A stretch of DNA of 39,310 nt from Desulfovibrio sp. (lineage in GTDB: Bacteria > Bacillota > Dethiobacteria > DTU022 > UBA8154): positions 1 through 39,310 of the forward strand of contig JAGVAS010000121.1 of NCBI GenBank assembly GCA_020060185.1, read 5' to 3'. This document shows, piece by piece, positions 9,861 to 17,172 of the stretch (positions are counted from its first letter, which is position 1; every line of letters begins with the position of its first letter). The notes under the pieces are model-generated. The model ran no database searches and was not told the origin of the DNA. It saw nothing but the letters and a program-made list of their open reading frames with translations. The translations under genes and the position numbers were made by a program.

Positions 9861-10830
9861 CGGCCCACCGGGTGATTTGCAGCGCCAGGTTTTGTCCCTG
9901 TCCCCCCGGCTGCCCTTTTAACAAAAGCTCACCTTCAATGTAAATATCCAGATCGTCACCTTCCTGCCGGGAAAGCTGGATAATATCACCTTCCTGGAAT
10001 TGCAGGAATTCAGCCAGGGTAATGGTTGTACGCCCCAGTACAACGCTGAGATTCACATCTACTTTTTCCAGTTGTTTAAGAAGGATCCTTTCATGAAACT
10101 GGGAAGTTTCCTGGTAGGGCTGTTTAAACCAGAATTGGGCCGTAAGTTTGGGCATGATCTTTTCCAGGGTAATATAAGGGAAACAAAGATTTATTAGCCC
10201 CTGGCTATCTTTAATCTGGACGGAAAAGGTAAGCAGGGCCACTGTTTCTGTAGAGGCGAACATCTGGTTGAACTGGGGATTGGTATCCATATTCTCCACC
10301 CGGGGTGTTAAGCTTACGATATCTTCCCATACGTAGCGAAGATTGCTCAAAAGCTTGCCATTAATCTGTCGCATTACGGTAATCTCAATGTCTGTCAGCT
10401 CCCTGGTATGCCTGGGAATACGTCCCTCGCCGCCAAAGACAATATCTATCAGGGGAAAAACAAAAGAAGGGCTGGTTTCCAGCATGGCATTTCCCATTTC
10501 CGGGCTCATATTAAAAACAGTAACCAGGGTGGGTATCGGCAGGGAAAAAACGAATTCTTCATAGGTTACCTGGCTTACAGAGGCCAGCTGTATCTGTACG
10601 GGAATCCTTAAATAAGCAGATAAAAAGTTTCCCAGTATCCGGGCATAGTTATCATGCAAGACCTGAAGAGTGCGCATCTGCTCTTTGGAAAATTTACTTG
10701 GCCGGAGGAAATCATACCGGCGGTAGTCTGAAGTGTCCGCAGATTTGTCTTCCTCTTCCAACCTCCCGCTGCTTAAGGCAGAAATAAGGGAATCGATTTC
10801 TGACTGGGATAAAATATCTTTACTCAGAAT
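9835..10830 (-). CDS. fliM: Flagellar motor switch protein FliM (likely non-AUG start)
   Basis: ORF track starts at TTG 10761, but the same frame continues upstream to ATT(10830)/CTG(10827) encoding (M)..SKDILSQSEIDSLISAL, the conserved FliM N-terminus, 7 nt downstream of GGGGAG. Confidence 0.92.
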   Translation of the reverse strand: MLSKDILSQSEIDSLISALSSGRLEEEDKSADTSDYRRYDFLRPSKFSKEQMRTLQVLHDNYARILGNFLSAYLRIPVQIQLASVSQVTYEEFVFSLPIPTLVTVFNMSPEMGNAMLETSPSFVFPLIDIVFGGEGRIPRHTRELTDIEITVMRQINGKLLSNLRYVWEDIVSLTPRVENMDTNPQFNQMFASTETVALLTFSVQIKDSQGLINLCFPYITLEKIMPKLTAQFWFKQPYQETSQFHERILLKQLEKVDVNLSVVLGRTTITLAEFLQFQEGDIIQLSRQEGDDLDIYIEGELLLKGQPGGQGQNLALQITRWAGEEEEKYA

Positions 10831-10912
10831 TTACCAGCTCCCCTTTTTTCTTTATATACTAACATAAAACAACAATTTTCGAAAGAAAGATAGGGTAAAA
10901 TGTTAAGAAAAT

Positions 10913-11070
10913 CCTGGGCGGGCATGGAAGCCCGCCACAGGACAGCGAACATGGAAGTGAGCTCTGCCGGGTAGACCAATCAAAAGCCGGAGCTTAAGCT
11001 GTAAAACCTGTCTCAAGCGAACCCGTTAGCGAATCAGCCGCCACCAGCAAAACGCTGCGTCTATTCTCAT
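10913..11070 (+). repeat. Dispersed structured repeat copy R2 (5'-truncated)
   Basis: Hairpin CCTGGGCGGGC-ATGGAA-GCCCGCC-A-CAGG; GGACAGCGAACATGGAAGTGAGCTCTGCCGGGTAG..AGCTTAAGCTGTAAAACCTGTCTCAAGCGAACC nearly identical to R4; ends CTATTCTCATA at the flgG stop. Confidence 0.8.
11038..11062. repeat. 25-bp inverted repeat, left arm (partner 12809-12833)
   Basis: CCGCCACCAGCAAAACGCTGCGTCT; reverse complement matches AGACGCAGCGTTTTGCTGGTGGTGG at 24/25. Confidence 0.85.
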
Positions 11071-11071
11071 A

Positions 11072-11926
11072 CTAGGCCTGCACGTTTAAAGTCAGGGCCC
11101 AAAATTCATCGGCAGAAGTAGCCGCCCTGGCGGAAGCCTGCAGAGCCCTTTGCCCGCGGATGAGCATGATCATTTGCCGGCCAACGTCCACATTGGCTTT
11201 TTCCAGGGAACCCTGCCTGATCTCTCCAAAGCCCGCTTTTCCAGCTTTTCCTTCCAGGGGCGGCCCGCTGGCCGCTGAAGGCAATAGAAGGTTTTCCCCG
11301 ATATAAGAAAGGCCCTGGGGGTTGGCAAAGCGGTAAAGAGACAGCTCTCCCAGCTTAATCAAACCGGCAGGGGAATGGCTTTTTTCGCCCGGAAGTTCCT
11401 GGAAGAACTTCCGGCCTTCCCCCGTTTCTTGGAAAGGACGGGCATAAATTTCTCCTCCTGGAGTAATTTCCAGTGTGGAGAAGTCCAGATCTTCATGCAA
11501 ATCCTGCCCGTTAAGAGGAGGGTCAAGACGTAATCCCCTACTGGTAACCATGTTTCCCTCCGAATCCAGTGTAAAATTACCGCCACGGGTAAAAGCATAA
11601 CTGCCATCCGGCCTGATAACCCGCAAATAACCTTCACCGGCAATAGCCAGGTCCAGGTTATTTCCCGTAAAAGCAAGAGGGCCTTCTTCGCAAGATGAGG
11701 TAACACTTAAAAGTTCGACTCCCCTTCCGCAGCGTCGGGGTGCTGAAGGCTCACCTGCTTCCGGCAGGCGGCGCTCTGCCAGGTTCCTGCTGGGCAAATC
11801 CGCGAAGGAAACTTGTTTCTCCTTGTAGGTAACGGTATTAACATTGGCCAGGTTATGAGCGACTATATCCAGCATCTGCTGGTACGCCCGCAAACCAGTA
11901 TAGCTGTTCGCCAGGGATTTAAGCAA
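11072..11926 (-). CDS. flgG: Flagellar basal-body rod protein FlgG/FlgF family
   Basis: Rod/hook family N-terminus SYTGLRAYQQMLDIVAHNLANVNTVTYK and C-terminal EKANVDVGRQMIMLIRGQRALQASARA. Confidence 0.88.
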   Translation of the reverse strand: MLKSLANSYTGLRAYQQMLDIVAHNLANVNTVTYKEKQVSFADLPSRNLAERRLPEAGEPSAPRRCGRGVELLSVTSSCEEGPLAFTGNNLDLAIAGEGYLRVIRPDGSYAFTRGGNFTLDSEGNMVTSRGLRLDPPLNGQDLHEDLDFSTLEITPGGEIYARPFQETGEGRKFFQELPGEKSHSPAGLIKLGELSLYRFANPQGLSYIGENLLLPSAASGPPLEGKAGKAGFGEIRQGSLEKANVDVGRQMIMLIRGQRALQASARAATSADEFWALTLNVQA

Positions 11927-11960
11927 TTTTAATCTCCCCTCACTTTCTACTACAAGTTAT

Positions 11961-12722
11961 TTAGCCCAGGGATCCAAGTTCGTTAGCCGCCCTGGAAAGA
12001 AGACGATCGTAGGTCTGGAAAATTTTCTGGGCCGCTTCGTAACTGCGGCGGGCTTTCACCAGGTCGGTCATTTGCCGGGTTAAATCCGCGTTGGATTCTT
12101 CCAGGTAGCCCTGTAAGACTTCCGCTTCCCCGGCCCTCTGGGGTATGGCACCTTCTACTACCTGGAAAAGGTTATATTCATCTTTCCAGAGAGAATTTTC
12201 GGGGACAAAGGCAAGAAGCTGAAGCCTGTCAACCAGTTCGCTTTCCTCGTAAATGTTTCCGGCGCTGTCCACCACCGGCTGCCCGGTTTTTAAAGTTATC
12301 GGGCCGGATTCACCCAACACGGGATAACCCAGGGAATTGACCAGGATTCCTTCTGCGCTGATCTGAAAATGCCCGTCCCTGGTATAACTTAACCCCTGGG
12401 GAGTTTCTACCACAAAAAACCCCGGCCCCTGTAAAGCCAGGTCCAGGTGCCTTCCGGTTGAAAAAAGGGCACCGGAAATATTTACAACAAAAGTTTCCTC
12501 TACAGCAATATTTTCCGCTGCCAGGCCAACAGGAGAGGCCAATGTTCTTCCCCTTCCGTTTACCCTTTCTGTTCTATAGAGCAAAATCTCGGGAAAGGCC
12601 CTGGCTACAACTTCGCTCCTCTTATAGCCGGGAGTATTAATATTGGCCAGGTTATTGCTGATATTTTCCAGACGAACCTGATTTACCAGCATGGAACCCG
12701 CTGCATTGTAAATACCTCGCAC
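11961..12722 (-). CDS. flgF: Flagellar basal-body rod protein FlgF/FlgG family
   Basis: MRGIYNAAGSMLVNQVRLENISNNLANINTPGYKR, LQGPGFFVVETPQGLSYTRDGHF; C-terminal EESNADLTRQMTDLVKARRSYEAAQKI. Confidence 0.88.
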   Translation of the reverse strand: MRGIYNAAGSMLVNQVRLENISNNLANINTPGYKRSEVVARAFPEILLYRTERVNGRGRTLASPVGLAAENIAVEETFVVNISGALFSTGRHLDLALQGPGFFVVETPQGLSYTRDGHFQISAEGILVNSLGYPVLGESGPITLKTGQPVVDSAGNIYEESELVDRLQLLAFVPENSLWKDEYNLFQVVEGAIPQRAGEAEVLQGYLEESNADLTRQMTDLVKARRSYEAAQKIFQTYDRLLSRAANELGSLG

Positions 12723-12762
12723 AAAAACCCTCCTTACTTACTTATAATTTATTTCCGGGTTA

Positions 12763-12835
12763 CAACAATGGATGATCACGACCTGGTTTAGATCCCGCTG
12801 TGTTTCACAGACGCAGCGTTTTGCTGGTGGTGGAG
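12763..12835 (+). repeat. Satellite module M2 copy b
   Basis: CAACAATGGATGATCACGACCTGGTTTAGATCCCGC matches 19517-19553 (32/37 by eye), then AGACGCAGCGTTTTGCTGGTGG, directly joined to R3. Confidence 0.75.
12809..12833. repeat. 25-bp inverted repeat, right arm (partner 11038-11062)
   Basis: AGACGCAGCGTTTTGCTGGTGGTGG; brackets flgF/flgG with the left arm. Confidence 0.85.
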
Positions 12836-13078
12836 TGACTTGTGCAGCGAGGAAACAAGTTCACTGCGAAACGAGAGCTGAAGACGACCCAGCTGACAGG
12901 ATGTCAGCTGCCGGTGATGACCATGGACGGGAATTCCGCCGGGGAGGTCGTCGGAAGCTCGAGATGAGTAGTAGAACTTGGGCGAGAACCCGGAACTCCG
13001 CTAACAGCAAACGCTGCTCATATAACCTGTCTGTGCGAACCCTTAAGCGAGCACCAACCTTCGCCACCCATTTTCATA
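12835..13078 (+). repeat. Dispersed structured repeat copy R3
   Basis: GTGACTTGTGCAGCGAGG..; GACGACC(12883-12889)/GGTCGTC(12946-12952); hairpin CAGCTGACA-GGA-TGTCAGCTG (12890-12910); 3' end GCGAGCACCAACCTTCGCCACCCATTTTCATA. Confidence 0.85.
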
Positions 13079-13105
13079 CTTATTATCGGCAGTTATTTGT
13101 TACTT

Positions 13106-13636
13106 TTAATTCTTTTTGGCGCTAATTACCCAGAAGGGTTTTTTATCGAGGGAAAGAACCAGTTCTACCTCTCCCCGGCCCATTCTCAATTGCCTGGCAA
13201 TATCCCCGGGAGTAAGCCCTTCCTGAAAGAGGCGGTAAATCTCCCTGCAGCGGTCCAAACCCTCTAAAGGTTCGCTTCCTGCCGGCAAGCCGGTTTCCCG
13301 AACCGTTAATCCCGGCAATGTCACTTCTTTTACCGGGGCTAAAGAGCCTTTTTTAAAGCAGTAATTCCCTTCTTCACCCGCTGCTTTCTTCTGTAAATCC
13401 TGCATTTCCAGGTTAACCCTCTGGACCTGGCCGGAAAGGTCCTCAACTTTGCGATGCAGTTCATGAAGCATCAGGCGTGTGTCCAGGCGGGCTGATTTAT
13501 TTTCTATTCTAAGGAAACGCAAAAAAAAGGGTTCCGGGGGTGGACCTTTGCCGGCCAACCACCAGGTCAGGCAAAAACCGGCCATTGATCCGATAATAAT
13601 ACCCAGGAAAAACATGGCGTTTAAATTTGCCAACAA
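13106..13636 (-). CDS. DUF6115-like protein (N-terminal TM, coiled coil, C-terminal HTH-like segment)
   Basis: TM at N-terminus, coiled-coil centre, EIYRLFQEGLTPGDIARQLRMGRGEVELVLSL; follows sigD, the usual position of such ORFs in Firmicute flagellar clusters. Confidence 0.65.
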   Translation of the reverse strand: MLANLNAMFFLGIIIGSMAGFCLTWWLAGKGPPPEPFFLRFLRIENKSARLDTRLMLHELHRKVEDLSGQVQRVNLEMQDLQKKAAGEEGNYCFKKGSLAPVKEVTLPGLTVRETGLPAGSEPLEGLDRCREIYRLFQEGLTPGDIARQLRMGRGEVELVLSLDKKPFWVISAKKN

Positions 13637-13648
13637 TAATCACCCCAT

Positions 13649-14413
13649 TTACTTTTCCAAATATCCTGCCTTTTGCAGTTCCTCCCTAAGGCTGAAAATA
13701 CACCTGGCGTGTATCTGGGAAACTCTGGCAGTCGAAATATTCAACACCTGCCCGATTTCCCTGAGGGTAAGCTCTTCCTTGTAGTAAAGGGACAGTACCA
13801 TTTTTTCCCTCTCGGGCAGTTCCTCGATGGCCCTGGCCAGTATTTCCTGCCGTTCCTCCTTTTCCAGGCTTTCCTCCGGTGTTGCAAAAGACCCTTCAGA
13901 AAGAAAAAGTTCCTCCCCTGATTCGGAATTTACAGCCAGAGGAGCAAAAAGCAGGGACTCCAGCGATACCAGGGAATAACAATTCATCTGGGCATAGACC
14001 TGTTCCACCGCTTCCGGTGACCAGTGGAGCTCCACAGCCAGTTCCTGCACGGTAGGTTCCCGGCCCAGCCTGTGACTTATTTTTTGCTCGGCATCCTGAA
14101 GCTGGCGTAAACGCTGGTACATAGAACGGGGCATCCACGTAATTCTTCTCAACTCATCAAGCATTGCCCCGCGAATACGCCAGGTAGCAAAGGTTTTAAA
14201 ACTTGCTTCAGAGGAAGGATTGTAACGTTCCAGGGCTTCCAGCAGGCCGATAATTCCGCAGGCCATCAGTTCCTCCTCTTCAACATGTGAAGGCAAACCC
14301 ATGGCCAGGCGCCCGGCTACCTGTTTTACCAGCGGAAGGTACTCCTGGATTAATGTGTCCCTTAAACCCGGATCCCTGGTATGAAAATACTTTTGCCAGA
14401 TTTCCTCGGCCAA
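13649..14413 (-). CDS. sigD: RNA polymerase sigma factor for flagellar regulon (SigD/FliA/WhiG family)
   Basis: Sigma-70 regions 2/3/4: DLRDTLIQEYLPLVKQVAGRLAMGLP, ATWRIRGAMLDELRR, LTLREIGQVLNISTARVSQIHARCI. Confidence 0.94.
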   Translation of the reverse strand: MAEEIWQKYFHTRDPGLRDTLIQEYLPLVKQVAGRLAMGLPSHVEEEELMACGIIGLLEALERYNPSSEASFKTFATWRIRGAMLDELRRITWMPRSMYQRLRQLQDAEQKISHRLGREPTVQELAVELHWSPEAVEQVYAQMNCYSLVSLESLLFAPLAVNSESGEELFLSEGSFATPEESLEKEERQEILARAIEELPEREKMVLSLYYKEELTLREIGQVLNISTARVSQIHARCIFSLREELQKAGYLEK

Positions 14414-14425
14414 GATTTCCCCCCC

Positions 14426-15175
14426 TTATCGTAGCCTCTCCCGCGATATGGTGAAGATATAACGGATAATTTCATCTCTTACTCTTTCGTTAAGATCCAA
14501 AAATTCTATCCCGTACCTGTAACGTACAACCTTGCCTATTTTAAAGGGGTAAGCCCGTACAACTTTTCCCTTTACCAGCACCTCTTTCTGCTTTTTCCCG
14601 TGCAAGAAAAACCGCAGGGCGAGAACACTTCCCTCGGGCAAGTAACGGCCGGAAGCCAACAGCAGCCCTCCACCGCTGATATTGACAATTAATGCTTTTT
14701 CAGGCTCCTGTGATTCTGCCATTATGTTCAGGGGCATCTTTCCCCTGGGGTATTCACCTTTTGGGGCACCTTTTTCCTCCTTCCCGGGTGGCGGCGAGGC
14801 ATCGTTTTCAGAAAGCCCCCCTTCCCCGGAGAGGATCCAGTAATGAGCATCAAGCGCGCAGGGAAAACGGAAAAAATGCCTTCGCTGGCGTCTTTCCACT
14901 TTTTGTGGCCAGGAAATAAGATAAAGGATAACATGCCCGCTGATCTTTGTTCCCAGAACCCTGCTCCTGAAGTAATACAGGGCATCATCCAGGACCACCC
15001 TGAAGGTATAGGCAGCCCCCTCCTGTAAAACAACCTGTTCCTGCATTTTCATGGGGATTCCAATGGCAATATTATCCTTGTTAACTTCCTGGATTATACT
15101 TTTACAATAGGCCCGGCCATTGTGATCATATACCTCCAGGAGCATATTTTCATGAAAAAGGTTTTTTAGATCCAT
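14426..15175 (-). CDS. YcgR-like flagellar brake protein with PilZ domain (c-di-GMP)
   Basis: YcgR N-terminal domain followed by QRRHFFRFP and NISGGGLLLAS PilZ signatures. Confidence 0.85.
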   Translation of the reverse strand: MDLKNLFHENMLLEVYDHNGRAYCKSIIQEVNKDNIAIGIPMKMQEQVVLQEGAAYTFRVVLDDALYYFRSRVLGTKISGHVILYLISWPQKVERRQRRHFFRFPCALDAHYWILSGEGGLSENDASPPPGKEEKGAPKGEYPRGKMPLNIMAESQEPEKALIVNISGGGLLLASGRYLPEGSVLALRFFLHGKKQKEVLVKGKVVRAYPFKIGKVVRYRYGIEFLDLNERVRDEIIRYIFTISRERLR

Positions 15176-15205
15176 TTTTTGTTCCCCTGTTTGCTTAACC
15201 GTAAT

Positions 15206-16090
15206 TTATGAGCCCCACAACTGGATAAGCCGGTTTAAAAAGCCTCCTTCTTTCTTATTTACACCGGAGGCCGCTTCTTCCTCAAAAAGAAGGCGCCGGG
15301 CTATATGCCGTGTACATTGTGCCGCCCGGGAACGGGGGAACTGGAGAACATAGGGAGAACAGCTTAAAACCGCCTTGTGGACGTGCTGGTCGTATTCGAT
15401 ACCTCCCAGGAAATTGATAGTAATATCAAGGAAATTTTGGCATACCTTATCTATTCGTTTAAAAACGTTTTCCCCCTCCTTGGCACTGCGCATCATGTTG
15501 ACTACAAGGTTGACAGTAGAATGCAACCTGTAATTGTTTACTACCTTTATAATGCTGTAAACATCCGTAATAGCCGTGGGTTCAGGGATAGTTACCATGA
15601 TAAGTTCATCGGCAGCGGCAATAAAGCTGAGAACGGTGCGTGAAAGGCCGGCAGAACAATCTATCAGGAGGATATCACCCTTTTCCTCAAGGTAGGAAAG
15701 CCGGGAAATAAGCTGCTCCCGCTGGTGGTTATCCAGGCTGACGATCTCGGATAGTCCGGAACCTCCAGGGACAACCTCCACGTTAAAAGGCCCTCTTAAT
15801 ACTACTTCACTTAAGTCTTTGTAACCCCGGATGACGTCCACCAGGGAGAAACTGGGCTTGAGGTCCATAAGGATATCTACGTTGGCCAGCCCCAGGTCTG
15901 TATCCAGGATAATAGTTTTTTGTCCCCACTGGCCCATTACAACAGCCAGGTTGACCACCAGGTTTGTCTTTCCCACGCCTCCCTTGCCGCTGGCTACGAC
16001 AATAATACGGGAAAGCCCTCTTCTCCGCGGTGCTTTGTGAAACTGGCTTTCCTGGAATATTTCCCGCAAGCGCTCCGCCTGGTCAACCAT
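15206..16090 (-). CDS. flhG: MinD-like ATPase FlhG
   Basis: Deviant Walker A ASGKGGVGKTNLVVNLAV, DTDLGLANVDI, position after flhF. Confidence 0.94.
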   Translation of the reverse strand: MVDQAERLREIFQESQFHKAPRRRGLSRIIVVASGKGGVGKTNLVVNLAVVMGQWGQKTIILDTDLGLANVDILMDLKPSFSLVDVIRGYKDLSEVVLRGPFNVEVVPGGSGLSEIVSLDNHQREQLISRLSYLEEKGDILLIDCSAGLSRTVLSFIAAADELIMVTIPEPTAITDVYSIIKVVNNYRLHSTVNLVVNMMRSAKEGENVFKRIDKVCQNFLDITINFLGGIEYDQHVHKAVLSCSPYVLQFPRSRAAQCTRHIARRLLFEEEAASGVNKKEGGFLNRLIQLWGS

Positions 16091-17172
16091 TATTCTTCCT
16101 CCCCCAGAATCAAAGAACTCATCTTATCGAGATCGGCCAGACAAATATCGTCAGGAACATTTTGCCCGGTAGTGATATATATCGCCGGCAGCCCGGTAAG
16201 ATAGATACCATTGAGCAGTACCCCGTAGGTATTTGTTTCATCCAACTTGGTGAAAATAAGGCGGTTATAATTCATGCAGCGAAAATTTTGGCTGATCAGT
16301 TTTAAGTCCTGTGATTTGGTGGTAGCACTCATGACCATAAAAATCTCCGCTGGGGGCAGGTTATGCAGGTAATTGGACAACTCCTGGATGTGAGCGAGGT
16401 TCAAAGTGCTCCTTCCGGCAGTGTCGATAAGGATACGCTGGCAACCGCTGAGCTTCTTCAGGGCATGTTGCAGTTCCCGGGGTGTCATAACCACCTCCAG
16501 GGGAAGCCCGGTAATATCGGCGTAAGTACGAAGCTGTTCTACTGCCCCGATACGATAATGGTCAATAGTAATAATCCCCACCCTTTCACCCTGGTACAGG
16601 GCATAACGGGCCGCCAGTTTTGCCAGGGTGGTAGTCTTTCCCACCCCTGTAGGCCCCACAAATACCTGGACCTGGGCGCCTTTCTCGGGTGCCGTTTTTA
16701 GCCGTTTACGCATTTTTTTACGCAAAATGAGGCCGGTAATCTCCTCTGTTAGCTGAATTTCTCCAAAAAGGCTTTCCTGGATTTCCTCCATAAATTCCTC
16801 GATAAGCTCTTCCAGGACTTCCTGTTGCTGCAGCCTAAGGCGCCATTTCTTCAGCTCTCCCCGTTCCCTGTCCCTTATTTCTGCAGGGATAAAATCCCTG
16901 GTCGCCAGGCGGTTAACCATCATCTTGAGTTCGCCAAGCTCTTCCTGGATTTGTTTCTGGAAATTAAGATCGTGCGGGTGTTCAGGCTCCCTTGCCCGTA
17001 AAGGATTCTCCACGGCCGCTGTAATCTCCATTTTGCGAGGTGCAAATAGTCCTTTTAAACCCTTTAAACGCACCTTGCGGCTCTGAATAATTACCGCTTC
17101 AGGGCCAAGTTCTTCCCTGATGCGCAGCATTCCTTCCTTCATATCCTGGACATAGTACCTTCTAATTTTCAT
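16090..17172 (-). CDS. flhF: SRP-like GTPase FlhF
   Basis: MKIRRYYVQDMKEGMLRIREELGPEAVI; G-domain GPTGVGKTTTLAKLAARY, DTAGRS, TKLDET. Confidence 0.96.
   Translation of the reverse strand: MKIRRYYVQDMKEGMLRIREELGPEAVIIQSRKVRLKGLKGLFAPRKMEITAAVENPLRAREPEHPHDLNFQKQIQEELGELKMMVNRLATRDFIPAEIRDRERGELKKWRLRLQQQEVLEELIEEFMEEIQESLFGEIQLTEEITGLILRKKMRKRLKTAPEKGAQVQVFVGPTGVGKTTTLAKLAARYALYQGERVGIITIDHYRIGAVEQLRTYADITGLPLEVVMTPRELQHALKKLSGCQRILIDTAGRSTLNLAHIQELSNYLHNLPPAEIFMVMSATTKSQDLKLISQNFRCMNYNRLIFTKLDETNTYGVLLNGIYLTGLPAIYITTGQNVPDDICLADLDKMSSLILGEEE

Noticed and set aside
10850-10885. SigA-like promoter upstream of fliM (TTTCGA-N17-TAGTAT)
   Set aside because: Both hexamers match the consensus weakly; not distinguishable from AT-rich background.
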